Source: Deltaproteobacteria bacterium
GTDB lineage: Bacteria > Myxococcota > JADLHZ01
NCBI GenBank assembly: GCA_020848545.1
Contig: JADLHZ010000118.1
Location: forward strand, 58,409-122,408
DNA: 64,000 nt
Direction: 5' to 3'
Shown: positions 1 to 8,408 of the stretch, one piece after another
How positions within the stretch are numbered: position 1 is the first letter of the stretch
How the letters are laid out: every line of letters begins with the position of its first letter
Notes under the pieces: model-generated
The model's database searches: none
What the model was told of the DNA's origin: nothing
Seen by the model: the letters and a program-made list of their open reading frames with translations, nothing else
Made by a program: the position numbers and the translations under genes

Positions 1-628
1 TCTGCAGGATCGCACCGCGGCGGGCGAGCGCTTCAGCCAAGCGCAAACGTCCGCGGCGCAGGTGCGTCTTCAACGTGTTGATCGGAATCTCGAGCGCGCG
101 CGCGGCCTCCTCTTGATCGATCCCTTCGATGCACACGAGGATCACGGCCTCGCGTTCGGCGATCGGCAAGCGCTGCACGGCGACGTCGAGCCACACTGCC
201 ATCTCTTTGCCGGCGAGCGCGTCTTCGCTCGACGCGTCGTGCTCGGGCACGAAGTCGCTGTCTTCGGCTCCCGCCGTCTCGAGCGCGCGCTGCTCGACGC
301 CCAAGTGGCGAAAGTGCGAGCGCGCCGCGTTCGCGACGATGGTGAAGATCCACGCCTTCAACGACGCGCGTCCTTCTTCTGGAGTGAAGCGCGAGAGCGC
401 CTTATGCACGCGCATGAACACCTCCTGCGCCAAGTCGTCGCGGGTCGCGGCGGGGATACGACACCGGCACAGGTAGCCGTACACCGCGTCCTTATATGTG
501 AGCACCAGCTCTTCGAACGCGCCGCGATCGCCCTGCCTGTGCCGATCGAGCAGCGCCGCTTCGGCCGCAATGAGCCGATGGATCTCGGCTTCGGTCATGG
601 GGGCCCCACGCAGCGCCACAGTGAGCAT
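1..628 (-). CDS. ECF-type RNA polymerase sigma factor, 3' end outside the window
   Basis: This is an extracytoplasmic-function sigma-70 factor, which would direct RNA polymerase to a signal-dependent regulon. The reverse strand is open from ATG 628 to the window edge, so at least 209 residues are present and the C-terminus is missing. Region 2 is seen in DLAQEVFMRVHKAL and in LKAWIFTIVANAARSHFR. Region 4 is seen in RLPIAEREAVILVCIEG followed by the helix-turn-helix ALEIPINTLKTHLRRGR. ATG 628 has AGGAG close upstream; ATG 598 is an in-frame alternative starting MTEAEIHRL. It is divergent from the AgmX-like gene. No anti-sigma factor is visible because the downstream side is cut off. Confidence 0.93.
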   Translation of the reverse strand, partial: MLTVALRGAPMTEAEIHRLIAAEAALLDRHRQGDRGAFEELVLTYKDAVYGYLCRCRIPAATRDDLAQEVFMRVHKALSRFTPEEGRASLKAWIFTIVANAARSHFRHLGVEQRALETAGAEDSDFVPEHDASSEDALAGKEMAVWLDVAVQRLPIAEREAVILVCIEGIDQEEAARALEIPINTLKTHLRRGRLRLAEALARRGAILQ

Positions 629-755
629 GTCTCCTACAGCTCCTCTGTCTGTCGATTCAACGCACGGGCAAGACTGCGGTTTCAGAAAAGCAGCGACCGG
701 CGGTTTTTGCCCTCGCCGGATCCGGCGCCGCGTTCTGCTTGGCGAGGAGACGAAC

Positions 756-2033
756 ATGCAGACCGCTAGAGGAGTCCTCGAGCTTCGGACCTATTTTGGA
801 AACGCCTTGCTCGACGTGCAGCACGTGACGAAGCCGCGCGACATCGTGCTCGGTGAAGGCAACGGCGCCGACATCTTCGCCTGCGCCGACGGTTTGCCCG
901 AAGACAACGTGTCGCTGCTCGTGCGCGGCGAAGAGGGCTATTCGCTGCGCCTGCTCGACGGCCTCGAAGGCGCTGTGTCCAGCGGCGGCAGAGTGCGGGC
1001 GCTGAAGCTGCTGAAGAAGGAAGACGCCGTGCCGCTCAACGACCAGAGTAAGGTCGTCGTCAAGTGGGCGGGCGTCTCAGTGGCGATGCGCTTCGTGGCG
1101 CCGCCGGACAAGATCGAAGGGCGCGCCTTCGACTTCGATCTCCGCTTCTTGAACGTGCTCGCGTGCGTGTTTCTGACGATGACGACGGCGATCTTCTCGC
1201 TGCAGCTCTATCCCTATGACGCCGACGCGATCGAAGAGCTGATGTTGAACCCGACGGTCGTCGCGAAGCTCTCCGAACCCCCGAAGCCGCCCGAGCAGCA
1301 GAAGGCCGCCGAGAAGATGCTCGAGCGTTTGCAAGAGAAGGGTGGCGCGAAGGCTCCGGCCCCCGCGGCTGGCGTTGCCAAGCCCGGTCCCGGCAAGCCG
1401 ACGCTGCGGCCGGGCGCGCCAGTGCTCGCCGATCTGCCGATCTTTCGCGCGCTCAGGAAGGGCGGGATGGCGCAAGTGCTCGGCGAAAACGGTGGCATTG
1501 GGGGCGAAGTGGCGCAGGCGCTCGACGGGTTGACGAACGATCGGGTCGCCGAACGTGACGGGCTCGCGGTCAAAGGCGATCCTCGCGCCAACGGGCCCGG
1601 CGAAACGCTCGGCCTGCCGAACGGCGATCCGCAGACGAAGCGCGCGCAGGACTACGGCGTCGATCGCTGCACAGGCCCGCACTGCAAGAAGAAGGAGTAC
1701 GACGTCGTCATCGACGACAAAGGCGCGACGCAGACCGGCGCGCTGGCGCCCGAGCTCATCCGCGCGGTGATGCACGAGAACCGGAACGCCTTCCGCTACT
1801 GCTACGAGCGCGTGCTGCAAGTGCACAAGGAGCTCGAAGGCGTCGTCAAGCTGCAGTTCGTGATCGGACCGTTCGGGCAAGTGCTGAGCGTCGCCGTGAA
1901 GGACACGACGCTGAAGAGCAAAGACGTCGAGCAGTGCTTGCAGTCGAAGGTGCACGCCCTCACGTTTCCGAAGCCGCTCGGCGGCGGCGTCGTGATCGTC
2001 AACTACCCCTTCGTGTTCAAGGCGCCGAACTGA
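756..2033 (+). CDS. AgmX/PglI C-terminal domain envelope protein
   Basis: A 425-residue inner-membrane protein with a periplasmic C-terminal domain of the AgmX/PglI type, related to TonB C-termini and common in myxobacteria, where the founding members affect gliding. The N-terminal half (about 1-125) is cytoplasmic. One membrane segment lies near residues 130-150 (LNVLACVFLTMTTAIFSL). A Pro/Ala/Lys-rich linker follows, and the conserved domain occupies about 335-425 (RAVMHENRNAFRYCYERVL ... GVVKLQFVIGPFGQV). ATG 756 was chosen because GAGGAG lies about 8 bases upstream; the longer open frame antisense to the sigma factor has no support. The next gene follows after 12 bases. The partner or energy source is unknown. 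Confidence 0.85.
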   Translation: MQTARGVLELRTYFGNALLDVQHVTKPRDIVLGEGNGADIFACADGLPEDNVSLLVRGEEGYSLRLLDGLEGAVSSGGRVRALKLLKKEDAVPLNDQSKVVVKWAGVSVAMRFVAPPDKIEGRAFDFDLRFLNVLACVFLTMTTAIFSLQLYPYDADAIEELMLNPTVVAKLSEPPKPPEQQKAAEKMLERLQEKGGAKAPAPAAGVAKPGPGKPTLRPGAPVLADLPIFRALRKGGMAQVLGENGGIGGEVAQALDGLTNDRVAERDGLAVKGDPRANGPGETLGLPNGDPQTKRAQDYGVDRCTGPHCKKKEYDVVIDDKGATQTGALAPELIRAVMHENRNAFRYCYERVLQVHKELEGVVKLQFVIGPFGQVLSVAVKDTTLKSKDVEQCLQSKVHALTFPKPLGGGVVIVNYPFVFKAPN

Positions 2034-2045
2034 TACTTTCGGAAA

Positions 2046-3233
2046 ATGGAGCCGCTGTTACGCGATGGCGCTGTTCAGGTGGCCGTCGTCGCTTCGCTCG
2101 CCGAGATCGATCCCGCCGCGTGGGACGCGCTCGACGACAAGGACAATCCGTTCTTGAAGCACGCGTTCTTGCGCTTGCTCGAACGCTCGGGCTCAGTGGG
2201 GCCGGGCACCGGTTGGGATCCGCGCTACCTCGTCGCGCGCGAGGGCGAGCGTTTGCTCGGCGCCGTGCCGGCGTATCTGCGCGGCGACAGCTACGGTGAA
2301 TACGTCTTCGATTGGAGCTGGGCGCAGGCCGCGGCGCGCGCCGGGCTGCCGTACTATCCGAAGATCACGGTCGCGGTGCCGTTCACGCCGGCGACCGGAC
2401 CGCGTTTGTTGACGCTGCCGGGGCGCGAGGATCTGCGCGCTTTGTTGGTGAAAGCGCTCGATCGCTCGGCCGAGGCGTCTCGCGCGCACGGCGTGCACGT
2501 CTTGCTCTGCCGTGACGACGAAGCGGCGCTGCTCGAAGCGCACGGCTTTGCGCGGCGCGCGACGCATCAGTTTCACTTCCGCAACCCGGGCTACGCTTCG
2601 TACGACGACTTTCTGGCGGCGCTGCGATCGAGCGCGCGCAAACAGCTGCGCAAAGAACGCGCGAAGATCGAGGGCGTCGAAATCAGCGCGCACCGCGGCG
2701 ACGAGCTGTCGGCGGCGGAGTGGGAGCGGGTGAACGAGCTCTACCTGCACACGTCTGGGCGCAAGTGGGGCCGGCCGTATCTGACGCCGGCGTTCTTCAC
2801 GCTCGCGCGAGAGTCCGTCGGCGCGAGCGCGCTCGTCGTCTGCGCGCGCCAAGCCGGCGAGATGGTGGCGATGTCGCTCTCGTTCGTCTCGCGCGGTGCG
2901 ATCTACGGCCGCTACTGGGGCAGCGTCGTCGACGTCGACAGCTTGCACTTCGAGCTCTGCTACCACCGCCTCGTCGATCACGCGCTCGCGAACAAGATGC
3001 GGCTCGTCGAGGCCGGCGCGCAGGGCGAGCACAAGGTGAAGCGCGGCTTCCTGCCGGTGATCACGCACTCGGCGCACAAGCTGCGGTACCCCGGGCTCTT
3101 CGAGGCCGTGGCGCGCGCGGTGACGGCCGAGCGGCAGGAAGCGATCGATGCGCTGCCGCAGATGGCCGCGGTCGGGCCGTTTCGTGAAGACGCCGTGCCG
3201 AAGTTCCCGCTCGTGGCTGGGGTGGACTTGTAG
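2046..3233 (+). CDS. FemAB/GNAT-like acyltransferase of the DUF482 (PF04339) type
   Basis: A 395-residue protein of the family annotated as peptidoglycan biosynthesis/recognition (DUF482), with a tandem GNAT fold like FemAB. The family hallmarks visible are an N-terminal NPFLKHAFLRLLE segment, the YGEYVFDWSWAQAAARAG stretch near residue 85, a basic KQLRKERAKIEG helix near 200, and the C-terminal part with ISFVSRG-like and YYW/YWGS strands followed by an EAGAQGEHKVKRGF motif near 325. Its substrate is not established for the family. It is probably co-transcribed with the AgmX-like gene 12 bases upstream. No signal peptide is seen, so a cytoplasmic role is likely. Confidence 0.85.
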   Translation: MEPLLRDGAVQVAVVASLAEIDPAAWDALDDKDNPFLKHAFLRLLERSGSVGPGTGWDPRYLVAREGERLLGAVPAYLRGDSYGEYVFDWSWAQAAARAGLPYYPKITVAVPFTPATGPRLLTLPGREDLRALLVKALDRSAEASRAHGVHVLLCRDDEAALLEAHGFARRATHQFHFRNPGYASYDDFLAALRSSARKQLRKERAKIEGVEISAHRGDELSAAEWERVNELYLHTSGRKWGRPYLTPAFFTLARESVGASALVVCARQAGEMVAMSLSFVSRGAIYGRYWGSVVDVDSLHFELCYHRLVDHALANKMRLVEAGAQGEHKVKRGFLPVITHSAHKLRYPGLFEAVARAVTAERQEAIDALPQMAAVGPFREDAVPKFPLVAGVDL

Positions 3234-3380
3234 ACGGAATTGCACGCGCAGCGTGCGAGGCGCTTGCGCCGACGTTCGCAGATCACCTGCGCGCAGCGAG
3301 CGGGTCGGGGGCTGACAACAGTTCGAACGCTCGCGAAGCGGAGTGACGAACGAGAGACGACCGGAGCGCAGCGACGGCGT

Positions 3381-3683
3381 CTACAGCGCGTCGGACCAAT
3401 CGATCGTCGCCTTGATCCTCGGATGATGCACGCGACCGCGCACCGTCCGCCCGCGGCCCTTCGTCGGCGCAAAGCCCATCGGCGCGGCCGCGACGCGATC
3501 GCCGTGGCGCACCATGATCGCCTTCAGCTCGGGGATGCGTCCTTGGAAGATCGCGAGCGCCGCCACGTCGGCGAGCGCTTCCGCCAGCGCGACGCCGCTC
3601 AGCTCGGCGAGCGCGTCGTCGAGCGCTTGCAAACGTTCCGCCGTCGGTTCGAGCACGGCGGCGGCGGCGGTCTCATTCTTCAT
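3381..3683 (-). CDS. Small hypothetical protein
   Basis: A 100-residue protein that I do not recognise. It is Ala-rich and helical in its first 60 residues (LQALDDALAELSGVALAEAL), then basic with a Gly/Arg/His-rich stretch. There is no signal peptide and no membrane segment. Its start overlaps the 3' end of the larger upstream gene by 11 bases, so translation is probably coupled. That upstream gene, not homology, is the main support for its being real. Confidence 0.55.
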   Translation of the reverse strand: MKNETAAAAVLEPTAERLQALDDALAELSGVALAEALADVAALAIFQGRIPELKAIMVRHGDRVAAAPMGFAPTKGRGRTVRGRVHHPRIKATIDWSDAL

Positions 3684-4836
3684 TGAACTGTTCGATGTCG
3701 AAGTCGTCGGTCGGCTTGCCGTTCTTGCCGAGGCCGAAATACTCAGCGTCCTTCAGCAAGAGATAAGCGCCGCGAAAGCCGCTCGGATACTCCGGTTTCG
3801 GCTTCGTCGTCTTGTCGTCGTACTCTTCGAGCTCGTCGAACCAAACCCGGCCGACGTTCGCGACGTGGCCGTCCTTGTCGACGACGGTCATGAAGATCTG
3901 GCACTCGTCGGCGGTGTCGAGCAGCGCCAAGACGGAGAGGCCGTCGGTGTCGATGCCTTGGCCTTGGTAGCGCGCCATCTCGAGCAATTTCTGCGCGATC
4001 GCGCCTTTGACGAAGTAGCCGTGCGTGCCGCAGTTGTTACCGTTGAGCGAGGGGAAGACTTCCTTCTCGGCGCCCGCGGTGATCTCTTCCCGCGCTTGCT
4101 TCTTCGCCTCGGCCGACAGCGTGATCGTCTTGCCGAGCGTGACCTTGCCGCCCTTCGGATCCGGCACCGGCGAGATCACTTCGAGCTTGTCGATCGCGTT
4201 CTTGGCGATGGCGACGAGGCCCTTCACCGCCGCCGCGTCGGCTTGCTTCGCGAGCTCTACCGCGCGCGTCATCAGCTTCTTCGCGCTGACGTCGTTGCCG
4301 CCGGTGAAGCGCTGCGCCGCGAGCGTGTTGATCGCGATCAACGCATAGCCCGCCGCGACGTTCTTCTCGGCGAAGCCGTCGAGCGCTTTGATCAGCACCT
4401 TGCGCTCGCTTGCAAACGCGTCCTTGTAGCTCTGCGGCAAGCGGCCCGCGATCGTCGACGCGACCTCGTGCATCTTGTCTGCGTCCTTCGGGCTCCCCGT
4501 GAGACCTTTCTCGAGCGCCTTCACGCCCACGTCGCGCACGAACGCTTTTTCGACCTTCACCGGATCATTCTTCTGGAGCGTCTGCACCACGGCGTCGGCC
4601 GCGATCGCGATGTTGCCCTTGCCGGCGAGCGCTTTTTCGATCATCGCAGCGAACGCCGCGAGCACCGGATCCTTGCCCGCCTTCAGCTCGTCGATCGCGT
4701 TCTTTCGTGCCGCCGCCGGATCGCCGAGCACCTTGCGCAAGAACGTATTCAGCTCGCGCTCCACGTCGTAGACGTCGTTGTTGCCTTTTCGAAAGTGCGT
4801 GACGGACTGCGTCAGTGCCGCGGCAGGAGTGTTCAT
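3673..4836 (-). CDS. Hypothetical 387-residue protein
   Basis: I do not recognise this protein. The first 270 residues look helical and repetitive, with several AxAxxAIDxLK-like segments. The last 115 residues look like a mixed alpha/beta domain containing NNCGTHGYFVKGAIAQKL, an acidic DELEEYDDKT stretch, and a FGLGKNGKPTDDFDIEQF tail. No signal peptide is visible. ATG 4836 was preferred over the upstream ATG 4908 because the extra 24 residues run towards the protease gene and GTGGG precedes ATG 4836. It lies 41 bases downstream of the site-2 protease on the same strand and overlaps the small gene downstream. Confidence 0.7.
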   Translation of the reverse strand: MNTPAAALTQSVTHFRKGNNDVYDVERELNTFLRKVLGDPAAARKNAIDELKAGKDPVLAAFAAMIEKALAGKGNIAIAADAVVQTLQKNDPVKVEKAFVRDVGVKALEKGLTGSPKDADKMHEVASTIAGRLPQSYKDAFASERKVLIKALDGFAEKNVAAGYALIAINTLAAQRFTGGNDVSAKKLMTRAVELAKQADAAAVKGLVAIAKNAIDKLEVISPVPDPKGGKVTLGKTITLSAEAKKQAREEITAGAEKEVFPSLNGNNCGTHGYFVKGAIAQKLLEMARYQGQGIDTDGLSVLALLDTADECQIFMTVVDKDGHVANVGRVWFDELEEYDDKTTKPKPEYPSGFRGAYLLLKDAEYFGLGKNGKPTDDFDIEQFNEE

Positions 4837-4877
4837 GCCCACGGTTATCGTGAGATCGCATGCGTGAGGTGTTCGCT

Positions 4878-5828
4878 TTACGTGTGCGGCGTCGCGATCA
4901 GCCCGCACAGCGCGCCGAGCACCAAGATGAGCGCGACGAATTCACCGAACGCCCGCGCATCGCCAGCCGCCGGCGCGTCTTTTTGCAGCGCGCGAAAGCC
5001 GGTGACCAGCGCGAGGATCAACAAGAGCCCTTCGTTGGTGGCGGCCCAAACGCCGATCATCGTCGCGGTGACGAGCCACCGTTGCAGGAGCGAGAGCGCC
5101 GACAGACCGCGACCGCCGTCGAGGCCTCCGATGGGCAACAGGTTGAACAAGTTGAGCCACGCCGTCGCGCGGGCGAGGCCGAGCCAAATGCCGCCGTAGC
5201 GCAGCCCTACGAGCCAAAGGACGATCGCCGCCGCCGCGCCCCACACGGGACCCGCGAGGCCGACGCGGGCGTTCTCGCGCGGATCGATCGGATACTGCTG
5301 CACGCGCACGAACGCGCCGAGGCCCGGGATGAACATCGGCGCGCTTGCGGCGATCCCGCGTCGCTTCAACGCCATCACGTGGCCCATCTCGTGGACGTAC
5401 ATCGCGGCGATGAACCCGGCGGCGAACCACGTGCCCCAGAGCTGCCAGTACACGGCGAACGCGAGCAGCATCGAAAAGAGCGTCGACAGCTTGGTGAGCC
5501 CGAAGAGCAGGCCCTTCAGCTTCCACAGCAGTAACGCGCCGGCGCCGACGACGCCGGCGATCGGCCCGACGCCGCGCTTCGGCAGGGCGTCGACGCGCGT
5601 GCTCAAGGCGGCGATCTTTTCGCGCAGGGCAGCCGCTTGCGTCGTCCGCGGCGGCAGCAACACGAGCGCCCGCCGCCATTCACCGAGCGCTTCGGCGACA
5701 CGCCCCGCCGCTTCGTGCGCCTCGGCTGACGCCGCGATCGCTTTCAGATCCGCTGCGTGGACCAAGCGCCCGCACTTTGGGCAGACGAGCAGCCCGGCCC
5801 CCACCGCGTGGCCGCAAGCGCAGGTCAT
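4878..5828 (-). CDS. Site-2 (M50-type) zinc metalloprotease with N-terminal zinc ribbon
   Basis: A 316-residue intramembrane protease-like protein. An N-terminal ribbon (C3, C5, C16PKC19) is followed by a helical linker and about six membrane segments. The zinc-binding HExxH motif is HEMGH at 146-150, and the second metal site reads NLLPIGGLDGGR at 229-240. Both are the hallmarks of peptidase family M50, which cleaves membrane-spanning substrates. The start ATG overlaps the upstream gene's stop codon in a TGATG arrangement, so the two are translationally coupled. The substrate is unknown. The zinc ribbon shared with the upstream partner suggests they work together (inference). Confidence 0.88.
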   Translation of the reverse strand: MTCACGHAVGAGLLVCPKCGRLVHAADLKAIAASAEAHEAAGRVAEALGEWRRALVLLPPRTTQAAALREKIAALSTRVDALPKRGVGPIAGVVGAGALLLWKLKGLLFGLTKLSTLFSMLLAFAVYWQLWGTWFAAGFIAAMYVHEMGHVMALKRRGIAASAPMFIPGLGAFVRVQQYPIDPRENARVGLAGPVWGAAAAIVLWLVGLRYGGIWLGLARATAWLNLFNLLPIGGLDGGRGLSALSLLQRWLVTATMIGVWAATNEGLLLILALVTGFRALQKDAPAAGDARAFGEFVALILVLGALCGLIATPHT

Positions 5829-6439
5829 CAGAGGCTGTGCGGCCCGGCGAGCTCGATCGGCGCCACCTTGCTGTACTTCCATGCTTCATAGATGCCGAAG
5901 CCGATGATCAAGATGCCGATGATGTTGCTCGCGCCGGCGAGGAAGGGCGCCGCCAAGCAGACGATGATGACCGCGAGGATGCTCACGTCTTCGCCGGACC
6001 CCGCGATCGCGGCCGGAGCGTAGGCGGCGACGATCGAGACATAGGTCAGGCCGACGGCGAGCAGCTGGTACGCGACACCCGAGCGAAAGCCCGCGCCCTT
6101 CTGCACGGCCTTGCCGACGAAGACGCCGATGACGATCGCCAAGAGGCCGAACTCGTAGCCGGTGAAGCGTGCGATCGCATACCACACGACCGATCCGAGC
6201 GCGGCGACGCCGCTGCCGAACAATGCTCCTTTGACGAAGCTTTGCGCTTCGAAGCCCTGCGGCCGCTGCGCGAGCTGCTCTTTGCAACGCTCGCAGACGA
6301 CGGCGCCGTTCGCGGTGAAATAGGTCTTGTCGATCGCCGTCTGACAAATGGCGCAGGTCGCGCCTTTGCCGGCTTCGTTGTTTGCGGCGCTGCCGAAGTC
6401 GGCTTTCTCGAAGTCGAGGCCCTTGCCGGGATCGTTCAT
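5828..6439 (-). CDS. Zinc-ribbon membrane protein, partner of the M50 protease
   Basis: A 203-residue protein with a treble-clef-like ribbon (CAICQTAI at 29-36 and CERCKEQ at 49-55), followed by about four membrane helices and a short tail. I recognise no specific family. It is the first gene of a two-gene unit, and its stop codon shares a base with the M50 protease start. The ribbon could bind a regulatory protein or be the cytosolic end of a shared sensor; that is inference. It is divergent from the peptidylarginine deiminase gene, with 136 bases between them. Confidence 0.75.
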   Translation of the reverse strand: MNDPGKGLDFEKADFGSAANNEAGKGATCAICQTAIDKTYFTANGAVVCERCKEQLAQRPQGFEAQSFVKGALFGSGVAALGSVVWYAIARFTGYEFGLLAIVIGVFVGKAVQKGAGFRSGVAYQLLAVGLTYVSIVAAYAPAAIAGSGEDVSILAVIIVCLAAPFLAGASNIIGILIIGFGIYEAWKYSKVAPIELAGPHSL

Positions 6440-6575
6440 GGGGGAGTTGTGCTTCGACCATTCGGTTTATTGCAACGATCGCCTCGAAAAATAGGGATGG
6501 CTTGGGGGTGGAAGCTCCGATAACGCCTAGCCTGTTCAAAGCGCTACGCGCACTAGGCCCCCAGGGAGCTCAGCG

Positions 6576-8408
6576 ATGCCGCATGCGACCAGAGCCCGAT
6601 CCCTCCTCCTCGTTTTGCTGTGCGCGTGTGTGCCCGGCTCGACCGAAGGGACCGGCGAGACCCCTTCTGGCGCCATGCCGCAGGCGACCGATCCGCCGAT
6701 CGTCGAGAAGCCGGCGCCCAGGCACGTCGACCTACGCGTCGACAGCAATCGCGACGGGACCATCGCGGGTGACGCAGATGAGCTCGACGAGGACAAGTGG
6801 ACGAAGGACAGGGGCGCCGTCTTTCTCGCGAACCTCGACGACGACGAAGATCGCTGCCCGAGGAGCGGCAAGGACGCGACGCTGCCGCGCTGCAATGACG
6901 CCGCCGACGACACCGTCAACGGCGCCGACGATCTGCAGGACCTCGCGCCGGTGAAGCTCTTGCCGTGGGCCAACGCTCCGGACGGGGCAACAGCGACGAT
7001 CGACTTCGACGAAGCGTCGACGCCGCACGTGCAGCTCTTCAAGAAGACCGATGCCGGCTACGAGCTGTGGAACCCGGCCGAGGACACACTCGACCAAGAG
7101 GCGCTGAAGAAGGGTCAGGACTTCTTCTTGGAAGCGACCGACATCGTGCGCGACGCCGACGTCTGGAGCGGCCTCGCCGACGTGACGATTCATGTGAAGG
7201 CCGGCGGCGAAGAGAAAGACTCGGACACCGTGCGCCTCCGCGTCGCGCCCGTGATCACCTTCCACCACTTGCTCGAAGCCGAAGAGATCTTCGCGACGCG
7301 CATGGCCAGCGAGCCGGGCGTGTCCGACGACTTCCTCGCCGATCTCGAGAGCGCGGTGACCGCCGCCGGCGTGCCGGAAGGGCTGCGCGAGATCAAAGTC
7401 GACGATCAATGGACGCAGGACTTCTTCGAGACCGGCTACATGTCGATGCCCGCGGCCGGCGGCAAGCAGCACGTGCTCTACGTGGCGTACCGCTCGGCGA
7501 ACCAAGGCCGCGGCGGCGGCGACCTTTTGCGCTTGGCGGGCAAGTTCGTCTTCACCGGCTTTCGCGGCAAGGATCGCATCGGCATCCAGCAATACAGCGC
7601 GCGCGCGAAGCCCGAGATGGACTCGCTGAATTCCTTTGGCAACTTCGAGACGGTGCCGCCGTACACGCTCGGCGACGAACGCTATCCGCTCGGGCGCGTG
7701 CTGCGCGGATCGGTGAAGAGCTGGTATCCGGATCCGAGCTTCACGAAGATGGTCGACGGGCAGAAGATGCAGCCGGCGATCGAGGTCGACACCTCGTGGC
7801 TCTCGGTCGGGCACATCGACGAGACGATGAGCTTCGTGAAGGCGAGCTCGCCGCGCGGCTGGGTGATGCTCGTCAACGATCCGGCGCTCGCGAAGAAGCT
7901 GCTCGACGACGCGAGCAAGGCCGGCCACGGCGCCGTGAAGATGTTCGTCGGCAAGCGCTGGGGCTGGGGCCAGGGCGACGCTGACATCTCGATCGACGAG
8001 GTGCTGGCGTCGAAGGAGATCATGAGCGCGAGCACGGAAGCCGCCGCCGAGATCGACGCGCAGCTCGCGATCGTGAAGAAGGCAACCGGCCTCACCGACG
8101 CCGAGATCATCCGCGTGCCGTACTTGCACTGGACGTCGTTCAGCCGCTCGATCGCGTTTCAACCGGGCACCGTCAACGGCATCTCGCTCTCGGACAGCGT
8201 GTTCGGCGCCCCGGATCCGCATGGACCGGTGATCGGCGGCAAAGACATCATGAAGGATCATTTGGAGAAGGCGCTGCAGGCGCACGGCGTCACGGTGAAG
8301 TGGATCGAGAACTGGGATTTGTACCACGTGCAGATGGGCGAGGTGCACTGCGGCTCGAACGCGGTGCGCAAGGTCCCGGACGTGAAGTGGTGGGAGACGG
8401 GCCGATGA
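6576..8408 (+). CDS. Secreted peptidylarginine deiminase (PAD) of the animal/cyanobacterial type
   Basis: This protein probably converts protein arginine to citrulline outside the cytoplasm. Its 610 residues open with a lipoprotein-like signal (LLLVLLCAC). The middle PAD domain is recognised by VDLRVDSNRDGTI at 51-63 and GAVFLANLDDDE at 80-91. The catalytic domain keeps W279 and D282 in WTQDFFE, H413 and D415 in LSVGHIDE, and nucleophile C592 in MGEVHCGSN; the C-terminus carries KWW as in vertebrate enzymes. Calcium-site-1 ligands appear kept (Q281, E285, E358), but the residue after D282 is Phe where vertebrate PAD4 has calcium ligand E351. AGGGAG precedes the ATG. It overlaps the HEAT-repeat gene by four bases. 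Confidence 0.93.
   Translation: MPHATRARSLLLVLLCACVPGSTEGTGETPSGAMPQATDPPIVEKPAPRHVDLRVDSNRDGTIAGDADELDEDKWTKDRGAVFLANLDDDEDRCPRSGKDATLPRCNDAADDTVNGADDLQDLAPVKLLPWANAPDGATATIDFDEASTPHVQLFKKTDAGYELWNPAEDTLDQEALKKGQDFFLEATDIVRDADVWSGLADVTIHVKAGGEEKDSDTVRLRVAPVITFHHLLEAEEIFATRMASEPGVSDDFLADLESAVTAAGVPEGLREIKVDDQWTQDFFETGYMSMPAAGGKQHVLYVAYRSANQGRGGGDLLRLAGKFVFTGFRGKDRIGIQQYSARAKPEMDSLNSFGNFETVPPYTLGDERYPLGRVLRGSVKSWYPDPSFTKMVDGQKMQPAIEVDTSWLSVGHIDETMSFVKASSPRGWVMLVNDPALAKKLLDDASKAGHGAVKMFVGKRWGWGQGDADISIDEVLASKEIMSASTEAAAEIDAQLAIVKKATGLTDAEIIRVPYLHWTSFSRSIAFQPGTVNGISLSDSVFGAPDPHGPVIGGKDIMKDHLEKALQAHGVTVKWIENWDLYHVQMGEVHCGSNAVRKVPDVKWWETGR

Noticed and set aside
62..769. Open frame on the plus strand opposite the sigma factor
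   Set aside because: It is the antisense shadow of clear sigma region 2 and region 4 motifs; its own sequence is Arg/His-rich and has no domain.
3234..3380. Repeat-like sequence between the transferase gene and the small hypothetical gene
   Set aside because: GC-rich words recur (GCGAAGCG, GAGCGCAGCGA), but there is no clean repeat unit or hairpin with a T-run.
6576..8408. Agmatine deiminase or Porphyromonas-type PPAD
   Set aside because: The PAD_M motif and the VGHIDE, GEVHCG and KWW motifs match the calcium-type PAD family, not the agmatine deiminase group.
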